A stretch of DNA of 30,833 nt from Ophioceras dolichostomum (Eukaryota > Ascomycota > Sordariomycetes > Magnaporthales > Ophioceraceae). The stretch spans positions 1 to 30,833 of the forward strand of contig PYST01000413.1 in the NCBI GenBank assembly GCA_003049485.1. The letters run 5' to 3'. Every line of letters starts with the position of its first letter. The first letter of the stretch is position 1. The notes under the pieces are model-generated. The model made no database searches and was not told where the DNA came from. It saw nothing but the letters and a program-made list of their open reading frames with translations. The translations under genes were made by a program, and so were the position numbers. Shown one piece after another: positions 9,701-18,831 of the stretch.

Positions 9701-11058
9701 ACTTCTTGGCTTCAAGGCCGTTGACGCTGTGACGATTCCCGCTGCGGTGGCGGGACGACTTCCTGCTGCCGGTGCCGTTGCCGTAGGTCATGGTGCTGCT
9801 TTCGCCATTCTCGAGTGCGGCGTCGTTCTCGCCCTGGCGGTCTTCCTCCTCCTCCTTCGCTTCCTCGCGCTTCTTTCGTCTCAGCGCCTCGATCTCGCTC
9901 CCTCTCCTGTTGCGCATCTCGTGCAGCTGCTCGCGCAGCATGGCGAGGCGCTGGCCGGCTTGGTTCTCCTTCAGGCGGTAGAAGACGTCGACCTTCGAGA
10001 GCTCGCTGTCGAGGAACGCGAAGAACTCCTGCTCCCGCTGCCGGACCTCGTCTTGGGCCTGCAGGGCCATCGAGATCTGCTGCGCGGCCCGCGACTGCTT
10101 GCGGATCAGACCGGGAGAAGGAGAGGAGAAGAGCCGTCGGAGCCGCCGTTGAGGGGTGTCGTTGGCGTTGCTGGTTTCATGGGCGAGCTCGGCGCCGCCA
10201 CCATAGGCGAACGTGAGCGCGTGGTGAGGTCCCGGCTGTGGTTCTTGTTGCCGGTGTTGTTGTGCTGACGAGAAGGCGAAGGGCCCGGAGGCGGAGAAGC
10301 TGCGCTGGAGGGCGCCGAAGAGTTGTGACCGTGACGGCTTCTTAGACACGTACACGTCCGCGGCTGGGCTTCCGCCGACATTGTTAGTGCCGGCACCGTA
10401 GTTGATTGCCGGAGCCGGCAGCTCGAAGTGCGGATGGTGGCCCGGCGTCTGTGGGATAAGCGGAGAGCCAGCTAACGGTGGCGTGACGACGAAGCTGCCG
10501 TACCGCATCTCGCTCCCCGGAGAGTCCGTTAACCGGTGCTTCTCGCCTGGTCCCTGCGCGCCCCTACGAGCAGGGATGGGCTTCGCCGCTGATGAACCTG
10601 CGACCGGACCGGCAGGGGGAACGGAGGAAGAGCGAGCCCCCGACGGCGATGGTCGTCGCTGTCCCGCTCCGCTTGCTGCTGGAGTGAGTCCCGCCTGCGA
10701 TCCGACGGCGCCCTCGCCCTGCCCATTGTCGAAGACGACTCTGCGGGGAGACAAGAAGCTCGGAGTAGGATGCAGCGGTGGCACCTCGCCGGAGCGCCTT
10801 CGTATGCTCGGCGTCGCATTGGCCTTGCGAATCGCCCGGGCCACGCTCTTGACGTATTTCTTGCCGGCCTTGTAGTTGAGATACTTAACCCTCCACTCTA
10901 GCAGCCGTTGGAGAATTGATGAATGTCGCGTCTCGTCAGTGAGTGAATCGCAAAACGCAGATAGTACTTTCGGGCTCTCAACCCGTCATACAACGGCACG
11001 CGACAAAAAAGGACTCACCTGGCACCAAGTCCTCCTCGAGCTCCTTTGCGAATTTCAT
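6725..11058 (-). CDS. SYG1: SPX-EXS phosphate transporter/sensor, SYG1/XPR1 type (5 exons)
   Basis: Exons on the minus strand: 11058-11019, 10897-8736, 8583-8494, 8364-8070 and 7935-6725, joined in frame to 1265 residues. The start MKFAKELEEDLVP, continued across intron 1 as EWRVKYLNYKAGKKYVKS, is the classic SPX N-terminus. Further SPX helices lie near residues 295-330 (REQEFFAFLDSELSKVDVFY) and 465-505, with the lysine-rich LLNRTAFRKLNKKYDK expected to bind inositol pyrophosphates. Between them are long low-complexity inserts. Hydrophobic helices start near 585, and the EXS region (EFRDFFFGDMYCSLTYAMC; VELFFCLYYRYWEDPSQC) runs to about 970. The last 290 residues are low complexity with an acidic Asp/Glu run, coded by a CAT/CCT-rich repeat near 7095-7135. 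SPX-EXS proteins export or sense phosphate; yeast Syg1 was linked genetically to G-protein signalling. All introns have GT...AG ends with GTGAGT or GTAAGT donors. It lies downstream of PGS1 on the same strand. Family assignment is firm; transport activity is inferred. Confidence 0.93.
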
Positions 11059-12297
11059 GACGTCAGGGCTGGTCCACAGACCGTTGAGAAACGCAAGTAC
11101 AGATCCTGCACTTCCATGGAGACCATACCGAGAGGTCAGAAAATTGGACGAGGTAGGGTGCAGGCAGAATTAAGGGAAAATATTCACGATTATAGAATCG
11201 TAGGTGTTAGAGTACAGGAATGTCCTGAGGCTTTTGCTTCGTCGCGTCGTCCCAGCTCGGATCTCGTGCGCCACCTCCCATCAGTCCTTGTCAGACGACA
11301 CCCAGCTGAAATTTCTTCCAATTGTTGCTGATGGAGGGGGCCTTGTTCAGTGGCCTGGCCCCGACAGCGGCGACCCCTTTTTGGGGGGTCGCCAAGCGCA
11401 TGGCCAATCACATTCACTAGGACTCCACCACGAGCGCTGTGGGTACCGCTGTATTTTGGATATTTCTCTCAGAAACCAATGTGTTCCACCTGTGACTCGA
11501 GCTGTTAAAACACGCATATCAAGAAAGCGACGTCGAGGGTATCGAGATGTAGAAAGCGAGAAATACGGGAGACCGGATTCGCTATTTACCTACCGCATTT
11601 GGCGTTGTTTGGTCTCCCCTGTGTGTTCGAGACACCAGAGCACGCTGGTCCAGGGGTACAGCGCACAAGAATCATGGTTTTTGTCTGGATGACTGGGCCT
11701 CGATTCTTCGGTTGGTTAGCACAAATAGCGTTGGACCGCTCCACGATATTCAGGGCCAAACTGTTGGCCAACATGACCTTGTTGCCTGCCTTACGCAGTC
11801 TGTGTCTTTCGTACGTTGGTGTTGCCTGTACAACCAGATTCCTCTGTGTGTCTTCGCCTCGTCCTTTGTCATCCCTCTTCTCGAGGAAGATGGGAAGACA
11901 CGATTCTCGGCACCTCCTTCGCCGAGCGACAGAGCACGAGAAAGTCTGTGGGGTGCATGTTCGCATTTGCACGTTGCAGTAAATGTCTAGAATTTTCTCT
12001 AACTGCCTCTTCTATCAGGAGCTGGGGGTATCACATCGCGAAAGTACAGTGGTACTATGTAGCAAAATCGTAGACAGAACAGTACCGTACCGAATGGAGA
12101 GAAAGGTAAGCTAGAAGTCATCGCACACTAGTGCCGTTTCAGAAAAGGATCATCTTGCCTGCGGACGAACATGCCGCCTCCATGTCTCGGGCAATGGAAA
12201 GATGATGGCCGAAGACTGAGGCAGCAAAGAAGGCGAAATCTAGAAGAGGGGATGGGCTTAGCCGATCCATGCTCCTAGGCTCGATCCAGGCGCCGAT
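11059..12297. other. SYG1 upstream region and PGS1 3' flank
   Basis: About 1.2 kb between the SYG1 start codon (11058) and the PGS1 stop codon (12298), both genes on the minus strand. It should hold the SYG1 promoter and 5' UTR and the PGS1 3' UTR. I saw no CACGTG (Pho4-type) element in it. Small ORFs here have no family resemblance. One strong hairpin is listed separately. Confidence 0.6.
11369..11393. repeat. Perfect 9-bp-stem hairpin upstream of SYG1
   Basis: GGCGACCCC and GGGGTCGCC are exact reverse complements around a 7-nt centre (TTTTTGG). The hairpin is about 310 bp upstream of the SYG1 start codon, so it could lie in the promoter or 5' UTR. Chance occurrence is possible in GC-rich DNA. 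Confidence 0.6.
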
Positions 12298-12665
12298 TCA
12301 GAGGGCACCGCCCACCAGCTGGACGATCCACATGGCGATCCGCACCTTGAGGCCGACCCTCCGCTCGTTCTTGGCAAAGTCGTCCTTGTCGACAGGTTTC
12401 GCGTGCTCCTGGAGCCAGTCCTGCTCTTGTCCCAGTTTGCGCTTCAGCGCCTTGTTGGACGTCACGATCAGGGCGTTAGCCTCCAGGTCGAGGGAGTAGC
12501 TCCGCTTGGTGTAGTTGGAGCTGCCCACCAGCGTGAGCGAGGGGTCCGTCTCGCCCGGGAGCGTCACCCAGAGGCCCTTGGCGTGGTAGGTCCAGCCACC
12601 GGGCTCTCCGGCGACGCCCATTTGCCACTCCTTGAGCGTCACTGTCGTCGGGGTGGCGATGGCGT

Positions 12666-12698
<33 letters not shown>

Positions 12699-14252
12699 AA
12701 GCAAGGCGCTGCCGCTTCTTGGTCTCAGACTCGGCCGCATACAGGAATCGCCTTGCGAGGAGGCTGTATGCGTCCGGCAGCATGCCGGACACGCCGCGGG
12801 ACCGATAGAAACCGTTCGCAAGCGGGGAAGCCGTGATGACGGTGCCGGAGTGTGATGTCGTAGACAGTAGGAGGTTGGTTAGAGACGGGGCTGGATTGAA
12901 GTAGCCTGCCGTGAAAGTCCACGATGAGCCGGCCATCGCTGGAGAGGCAAGCGTAGACAGGACATGCGTCACCGCTGGGAGTTCGGTGGAAGAGTCTGGC
13001 CTGAGGAGCTGAGACATCTGCGTAAGCACGTAGACCGACGTGTCACGCTTGGAAGAGTCGCCGACAGGATGCATGCAAGCTGGCGAGACGATGTCTTCCA
13101 GGGCTTTTGTCGAGCTGGCAACAAATTCCTTAGGATTCTTGAGCGGAGACGGAGCTTGGTTCGAAGCTGGCCAGCTCATCTCGAATCCGGACTGCCCCTC
13201 GGATGGTTTGATCAAGAAACTCAGCGAGCACACTCGCTTCTGTAGCTCGGCGAAGTAGTTCGTGATGTCCTTCGACGGGAAGAGGTGGTATCTATCCTGC
13301 CGGTTCGTAAAGTAGTCGGTCGATAGATTCGCCCTGTCGTTGGTTGTTTCCCGTTAGCAAGCCGTCTTGAAGACCCCGCCAAAACCAGATTGTGCGAAGA
13401 AAATGGTCTCCGTATAGAACCTACCCAGACAGGATGATCTCATCATCAAAGCCGTACAGCTTCATGTGTTGCAGACCCCAGCCCTCGTTTATTCGCTTGG
13501 GTACATGTTTCTTCTTGAGGCCCGTCAGGTTTGGGGTATGGTACATGCGGATCTCGACACGCTCTGGGCCGAAGTCTGAAACGAGGGAGACGAGCAGGGA
13601 GGCTGATGACGGCTCGGGGGCTTCGCGGGTGCCGCGGAGGGCGTCTGTAAGGATGCTCAGCCGAAGCTCCGGCTTCGCAGTCAGGGTATCCCGGAGCAGC
13701 TCGATCTGTACCATGGGGGATCGGAACACTCGCAGGTTAGCCAAGCAGGACGATGATGCTGTCCGACGTCCAGACTGGCCGAGACAGAAGGAAGGTCGAA
13801 CTTACAAGCTCAGTCTCCGATTTGCCAATGTACAAAGTCGACAAGAAGATTCTCTTCTCGGCATTTTGAATTTTAGTCTGTTGTATCCAGTTAGCACCGG
13901 GAAATCAGTCCCAGACCACCACCAGCTGGCAACCCGACGTTGCGATAGTCCGGGTCAGGCCACCAACCTTCAGGGTCTCATAGAACTCTGCTGGTGTTCT
14001 AATGACTTGGATCTTCGAGCCGTCGATCTGAAAAGACGGGGCGATCCTGTCGAGCTCCGAGACGAATGGCGCAAGCATGCCGGCACTGCTGGTCGTGGCA
14101 GATGCTCCCCCAGACGTTCCTGCTGTTCCCGCGTTCGAAGCTGAGCTGGAGAGGAATCGGCGTCGCGTTTGGAGGAATCGACGGGTAGGCGTACAGCGGA
14201 GGGAGGCGCGGAGTCCAGAGGCGTACCGCCGGAAGCCCTGGGTTGCGATCAT
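12298..14252 (-). CDS. PGS1: Mitochondrial CDP-diacylglycerol--glycerol-3-phosphate 3-phosphatidyltransferase (4 exons)
   Basis: Exons on the minus strand: 14252-13968, 13877-13806, 13705-13425 and 13333-12298, joined in frame to 557 residues. The enzyme makes phosphatidylglycerophosphate from CDP-diacylglycerol and glycerol-3-phosphate, the committed step to phosphatidylglycerol and cardiolipin, at the mitochondrial inner membrane. The N-terminus is Arg/Ser-rich and lacks acids for about 65 residues, as expected of a targeting peptide. TKIQNAEKRIFLSTLYIGKS follows. The first phospholipase-D-type HKD motif is HMKLYGFDDEIILSG (His199, Lys201, Asp206), followed by ANLSTDYFTNRQDRY; the second is HAKGLWV (His463, Lys465) with SSNYTKRSYSLDLEA after it. 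A run of nine serines near residue 430 comes from a GCT repeat (12667-12693). Introns of 90-100 nt contain CTAAC branch sites. The ATG at 14252 is preferred because extending upstream would cross the shared promoter. Close to full family length. Confidence 0.93.
12667..12693. repeat. (GCT)9 microsatellite coding polyserine in PGS1
   Basis: Nine GCT units on the plus strand read as AGC serine codons on the minus strand. The run falls between the two HKD motifs, in a variable loop (residues about 427-435), so length changes should be tolerated. Confidence 0.9.
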
Positions 14253-14585
14253 GGGCCGCTGCACGCCTATCGAGAGCGGCGTAGACTCTTTATTGCTAGT
14301 GCAGGGTCTTGTCGGGTGTTGCTCTTTGCCAAACCGGTGCAAAAGAAAAGTTTGCAGCCGTGCTTTAATATTTCGGCGTCGAGTGAGAGCTGGTGAGGCG
14401 ATTGTGAAATCCCAAGCTTCCCATTGGCCCACCTCGAGCCGGAGGCCCCACTCCTCCACCAGCTCCTGACCCGAGCCGAACACTGTCCCGCCGCATCGTC
14501 TCGAGTTTCTGTTCCGGACCGGACCATCATCACCGTCGCGGACGAGCAATTCTTCTCTCAAGGTCAATTTGTCCGCGGCCTCAAC
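14253..14585. promoter_or_regulatory. Shared divergent promoter of PGS1 and NDUFA12
   Basis: The start codons of PGS1 (14252, minus) and NDUFA12 (14586, plus) are 333 bp apart, so both promoters and 5' UTRs must fit here. ATTGG at 14423-14427 (CCAAT on the minus strand, in GGGCCAATGGG) is a candidate site for the HAP/CCAAT-binding complex, which in fungi activates respiratory genes. An AT-rich stretch (TTTAATATTT, about 14363) is the closest thing to a core promoter element. That the two genes are co-regulated is inference from the arrangement. Confidence 0.6.
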
Positions 14586-15590
14586 ATGTCGACGATCACG
14601 AGAACACTCGGCTACATGCGCCGTATCGGCCTGAAGGTTTGGGCGTCCTCTCCGCCTCTCCCAAGTCCTTGATTGCTGGAGTTTAGAACTGACGAGCCAA
14701 AACACGCACCCCTCAGCAATACTGGCGCCAACTGAACGTACGTTACGATCCCTCTCTTCCCCGATCTTCTCTCCTTCGAGAGTCTGGGACTATGCTAAAG
14801 TCTAAAATCTTTACTGACTTCCTGCGATTGATCTAGTACATCGGTACGAGCCTGCCCCCGACTTGTTTCCTTCGACCGCAATAGCGTCTAACCACCACCG
14901 ACGACAACAGGCGATACGAAGGCCGGCACGCTGGTCGGCACAGACAAATGGGGCAACAAGTACTACGAGAACATGACAGAGGAACTGCCCCGTACGATGC
15001 CCTTCGTCCCTCCCTCGACTACCCCTGAACAGATTGCCCCACGATTGTCCCGGAGCGACGAAGACATTCTGACGAGACATGACGGGCCGAATAGTGCGGA
15101 CGAGATGGGTGGACTACAAGGTGCACGACCTGGATGCGTACGTCCCCTCCCACTTCCACATACTATCTGGGCGTGCCTGCCCGTCCTACCGTGGTGCCCT
15201 GTGGATGGCTTCCATGGGACCGACCTGCGGAAGGCGACCTGGCGACCAACCCAGCAACCTCCCTAGCGATCTAGCCACCCATCACTGACATGATGGGAAC
15301 ATTCCTCTCCACAGAGCCCACGTCGAGCCAGGATGGCACGCTTGGCTCGCCTACAACATCGACACGCTGCCTGAACAGGAGCCGACCCTGAAGATGGACC
15401 GCCCATGGGCGCCCAAGGAGCACATTCCTAACCTCACCTTCACGCGGGGCGCGTACAAGCCATACAGCACGTAAGTATCCCCGACTTTCCCTCGAGCAGC
15501 TTACACCGACCCACTGCTAACCCCATTCCTCCCTACAGGACGAAACCGAAGATTTCGTCCTGGGAGCCCGTGGCTGCGCAGAGGTCGTGA
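14586..15590 (+). CDS. NADH:ubiquinone oxidoreductase (complex I) accessory subunit NDUFA12/B17.2 type (7 exons)
   Basis: Exons: 14586-14636, 14717-14737, 14837-14843, 14911-14991, 15095-15137, 15315-15470 and 15539-15590, giving 136 residues, close to family length. The joined protein reads MSTITRTLGYMRRIGLK, QYWRQLN, YIG, DTKAGTLVGTDKWGNKYYEN, then LPLRTRWVDYKVHDLDA, EPGWHAWLAYNIDTLPEQEP and PWAPKEHIPNLTFTRGAYKP, ending with AAQRS. This is the conserved core of the NDUFA12/B17.2 family, an accessory subunit near the peripheral-arm/membrane-arm junction of complex I. Two exons are tiny (21 nt and 7 nt); both are needed to restore the invariant WRQLNYIGDTKAG block, and all introns have GT...AG ends. 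There is no classic targeting peptide, as usual for this subunit. It is divergent from PGS1 and shares its promoter. The family is certain; the exact junctions around the 7-nt exon are strongly supported by phase and conservation. Confidence 0.94.
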
Positions 15591-15700
15591 TGGCGCTGCG
15601 AGGGACGACGGACGGCCGTGATATGGCATGGCTTGTACATACTAGTAAGCGAGTACTTCGAGAACGGGGAATTGGACAAGCATTGGTTACATTGTTCACC

Positions 15701-15836
15701 ACTAGCGCGCACGCCGTTAATCCCTTGCTGGTGATGAGACTCGCGCATCGTTGTCTGGTCGAGCCGTGTATCACGGGGCCTCTGGGCAAGCACATACTGT
15801 GCGCGCTATTGATCCCTTGCCGGTGATGAGACTCGT
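15701..15836 (+). repeat. Repeat unit, left copy (with an internal partial second copy)
   Basis: Contains ATCCCTTGCTGGTGATGAGA followed by CTCGCGCATCGTTGT and GGGGCCTCTGG. A second partial copy begins near 15784 (GGGCAAGCACATACTG...GATCCCTTGCCGGTGATGAG). The same series recurs at 18334-18450. Copies differ mainly by transitions. The element type is unknown. Confidence 0.75.
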
Positions 15837-15952
15837 ATTACATGAAGAGCGCATGTGTTGGAGTTACTGAGTTTACCAAGCGGCACATTTATACAGAACA
15901 TTTCCCAAAACCCTACTTTACAGAGGAAATTACCGAACAGGGCGCCTGAAAG

Positions 15953-15974
15953 GACGGGACAAGTAGACGGAAGG
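15953..15974 (+). repeat. 22-bp direct repeat, left copy, flanking the FunK1 island
   Basis: The 22-bp sequence here (GACGGGACAAGTAGACGG plus AAGG) recurs exactly at 18153-18174. The copies are 2,200 bp apart and enclose both partial FunK1 copies. Confidence 0.85.
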
Positions 15975-16044
15975 CTACTGGGTCAGCTTTGCACGTAGTG
16001 ACGTCTCTACGCGTTGGATCACGCTAGACGCCATACAATCCGCC

Positions 16045-16125
16045 ATGGCAGATCGATCCCGGCCAGAGATCATTGAGGCCTATCCCATCGAGAAAGGCCT
16101 CGATGCTTTCTTTGCTTCGTTTGCA
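16045..16125 (+). pseudogene. FunK1 5' fragment (first, truncated copy)
   Basis: The ATG at 16045 starts MADRSRPEIIEAYPIEKGLD, nearly identical to the start of the second copy at 16372, over about 80 bp. The similarity then stops and the frame ends shortly after. It is a truncated duplicate of the N-terminal region of a fungal-type protein kinase (FunK1) gene and cannot encode a functional domain. It lies 327 bp upstream of the longer copy, with an inverted-repeat element between them. Confidence 0.75.
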
Positions 16126-16212
16126 CGCGCCCCTGCAGTTTAGCGCAAGAGAGCCCGTAAAGCACAGCCAAGCTGGCCCCGAGGCAAGCGAGGCGTCAAG
16201 GAGGTTCCAGAG

Positions 16213-16342
16213 CCTGTATTGTAATGTGTTTTGTATTGTATCTGGGACCGCGTGACCTGCCGCGTACGGTATAATACCGCGTACAGTACACGCAAATGGG
16301 TCGGAAATACAATACAGAATACAATACATTACATTGCAAGCC
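16213..16342. mobile_element. MITE-like imperfect inverted-repeat element (about 130 bp)
   Basis: The left arm (from 16213) contains TGTAATGT...TGTATTGTAT and the right arm (to 16342) contains the reverse complement ATACAATACA...ACATTACA. The centre is a near-palindrome, GTACGGTATAATACCGCGTAC (about 16264-16284), with a perfect GGTAT-A-ATACC core. It separates the two FunK1 5' ends. I could not find a clear target-site duplication, so insertion as a MITE is inferred from structure only. Confidence 0.5.
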
Positions 16343-16371
16343 CCGCTGCGAAGTAGGCAGATCGCTTCACC

Positions 16372-18074
16372 ATGGCAGATCGATCCCGGCCAGAGATCAT
16401 TAAGGCCTACCCCATCGAGAAAGGCCTCGATGCTTTCCGCGCTTCGTTCCCACGCACTGGGCTAAGTCAACTTGACCACGAGGATATGACAACTCCAGCT
16501 TCGTTATTATGTGCTCTTCTAACCAACGTGTAGAACTCCGGAACCTTGCTCTCCTCCTTCTTACCTCTCTACGAAGCCTCCCAGTTGCAAGCCACCTCCA
16601 TTCCAATACGGGTCGTGGAAGCCTCCAAGCCGAGCTCCTCAAGCTCGTTGCCGCCGTCACCTCCGACGACTTCGACTTCGACCGCATCAAACCTCTCCTC
16701 AACTCGGCCATCGCCGATAATATAAACGATGCCTACGTCTGGGATCAAGTCTACAACGCCATCGCCGAATCCACCCCACCTCCGCGAGCGGTAGCCTCTT
16801 CCCTTCAACAACCATCATGGGTTCGCAACACGAGCAGTTTCGTGAACTCCTCCGAGTACCGCACGCCGTATATGGATGGAATTCTCAGGGATGAGCTTGG
16901 CGCTATGCATGTCGGGCTTCCTGGATTCCTAGAGACCTTTTTCGGAGCCATAGCAGGTCTTCAGACGGCGTCTGAAGGTGTCTTCGAGAAATGCATGGAA
17001 GGCAGCAATCCACTCTTCAGCGTAGGGTGGAGTGGATGGCCAGAGGACGCGAATCTGGATGCTGTGCTGGACTGGTTTGCGGGCTTAATCGAGAAGCTGG
17101 CGGCATTCGCAGAAGATCACAAGCCCATTCCGACATAACGACGAAGGCCACTGGCACAGCCCAACAAGCCGATTCGGGGCTCCATAGCCGAGCGCAAGCT
17201 CGACGTCGGCTTCGTGGATGACCCCAAGGCTGGAAAAGGTTCTCGATGCCACTGGTCGCAGATCCTCATACAGGGCGAGCTGAAGAGCAACCCATCTGCC
17301 GATACATCAAGGGAATGACTTGATATTGGGAGGTACGTGAGGGAAGTGCTCGCTGCTCAAGACACTCGCCGCTTCGTTCTGGCCTTTACCCTCTGCGGAT
17401 CTCTCATGAGAATATGGGAGTTTGACCGGCTCGGGGCGATCGCATCCGAGCAGTTCGACATCAACGAAGACGGGCAGAAATTTGTAACTGCGATCCTCGT
17501 GTTTCTGTGGATGAATGAGGAAGAGCTCGGCTTCGATCCTATCATCGTCACGGCCCGGGGCCGGCGGTTTATCGAGATCGAGCGGGACGGCCAGACGGAG
17601 CGGCTTGTCATCGACGGGCTGATGAAGCGAGCACCTTGGGTCGCCGGGCGGGCGACAACTTGCTGGAAAGCCCACCGCGAAGGAGAAGATCCTCAGGTGC
17701 CGTTGGTGATCAAGGACTCCTGGCAGTACACGGAGCGTGACCAGGAAGGCGAGCTGATCAGGGAGGCAACCAACAAAGGCGTGGTCAACGTGGCCCGATA
17801 CTACCACCACGAGACCGTTTCCGTGCGCGGCGAAGTCGATGAGATCCGAGGCAATGTTCGAAGGGGGCTGGACATCATGGAAGCGGAGAATGATCGGCCG
17901 GCAATGGCTCCGCGGGGCACGAGCGCGGCGGGTGCGCCACGGAAAGATCGGAGCAGCGGTAGCAGCGCGGCCGGCGTGAAGCGGTCTACCAGCCAAACTG
18001 GCGCCCATCTACCAGCCAACAAGCGATCTCGCCCGACATCCCAGGCCACTTCCCGCCCCCACGGTAACACGTAA
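16372..18074 (+). pseudogene. Fungal-type protein kinase (FunK1) pseudogene, lacking the C-lobe
   Basis: The start MADRSRPEIIKAYPIEKGLD, then FDRIKPLLNSAIADN, LQQPSWVRNTSSFVNSSEY, GWSGWPEDANLDAVLDWFAG, AERKLDVGFVDDPKAGKGSR, LAAQDTRRFVLAFTLCGSLM and RATTCWKAHREGEDPQVPLV are typical of the FunK1 family (fungal-type protein kinase domain). The frame is broken four ways: TAG at 16531 with an adjacent frameshift, TAA at 17136, TGA at 17316 where relatives carry Trp, and TAA at 18072. The match ends after a Ser/Arg-rich linker (KRSTSQTGAHLPANKRS). The catalytic loop, DFG motif and whole C-lobe are missing, so no kinase activity is possible from this locus. After the last stop comes an A/T-rich run (AAAAAAAATAATAATATTAA). 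FunK1 genes are multicopy in many Sordariomycetes; the stop changes fit C-to-T/G-to-A (RIP-like) mutation. Confidence 0.88.
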
Positions 18075-18152
18075 AAAAAATAATAATATTAACGATACAA
18101 GCCCAGGAGAGGCCGCCCAAGCCTTTGGCCGCCGAAAACAAGGCCCCCCCAC

Positions 18153-18174
18153 GACGGGACAAGTAGACGGAAGG
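18153..18174 (+). repeat. 22-bp direct repeat, right copy
   Basis: Exact copy of 15953-15974, placed just downstream of the FunK1 pseudogene and directly before a run of TAGGTACCTACCTACC-type repeats. Confidence 0.85.
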
Positions 18175-18333
18175 TTAGAGAACTACCGCCTAGGTACCTA
18201 CCTACCGGAGGCGCCTACCTATTACCTACCAAGACGTCGTGTACCGCGGATGTATTCAATTCTCATCATTTTTGCAACCGACCCCCGTACGCGTGCACTT
18301 GAACTCTGATTGATCTTCTAAAGAGCGGCGATC

Positions 18334-18450
18334 ACTAGCGGGCAAGCATATTACTGCGCACACGCTACTGATCCCTTGCTGGCGATGAGACTCACGCATC
18401 GTTGTCATGCTGTGCATCATGGGGCCTCTGGACGAGCAGCTACTGTGTAC
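18334..18450 (+). repeat. Repeat unit, right copy (matches 15701-15836)
   Basis: Shares ACTAGCG, GGCAAGCA, TGATCCCTTGCTGG, GATGAGACTC, CGCATCGTTGT and GGGGCCTCTGG in the same order as the left copy, with scattered, mostly transition, differences. The pair brackets the 22-bp repeats and the FunK1 fragments. Confidence 0.75.
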
Positions 18451-18720
18451 TGAAGAACCCCCTGACCACCCACCGCAGGCCTGTGCCGCTTTGCTCTGTA
18501 GGACGGGGTTACTGCTCGTGGGCGGTCATGGGTGCCAACGAGCCAGTACGGGCAAGCTCATAGGCCACTCCTCAGGAATGATATGAAAGAAGGTTCGGCG
18601 GGTCCCCTGAAAACCTTCTTCTCGAGTAAAGCGCCGGGGGCGTCCTGAACCAATACCGACCAAGCACCTCAGAGGTTCACATGCAACTCGCAGTCCATGG
18701 TGCTTCGTAGTCCATGGGAA

Positions 18721-18800
18721 TTTCGTTGCGTCTGGTTGGACAGTTTATGGGTAGATATTTCGTTGCACCTGGTTGGACAGGCCATGTGTATCTCGCTTCT
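18721..18800. repeat. 37-bp tandem duplication
   Basis: TTTCGTTGCGTCTGGTTGGA at 18721 is repeated at 18758 as TTTCGTTGCACCTGGTTGGA; the two differ there only by transitions (GT versus AC). A weaker third echo (CGCTTCTAGTTGGAT) follows near 18794. Confidence 0.7.
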
Positions 18801-18810
18801 AGTTGGATTC

Positions 18811-18831
18811 CTACCTACCTAAGGTAGGTAG
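18811..18831. repeat. Perfect palindrome of the CTACCTACC/GGTAGGTAG motif
   Basis: CTACCTACCT and AGGTAGGTAG are exact reverse complements around one A. Related TAGGTAGG/CCTACCTA motifs occur near 18190-18230, 21199-21310, 27857-27871 and 27914-27930, always outside coding exons. This is a dispersed simple motif of unknown role. Confidence 0.8.

Larger units (their letters stand above)
15591..16044. other. Gene-free flank of the FunK1 repeat island
   Basis: Holds the NDUFA12 3' flank, one copy of a repeat also found at 18334-18450, and the left copy of the 22-bp direct repeat. No ORF here looks coding. Confidence 0.6.

Noticed and set aside
16509..17138. Independent 209-residue protein
   Set aside because: It is the middle part of the FunK1 pseudogene, isolated by an upstream frameshift and the TAA at 17136.
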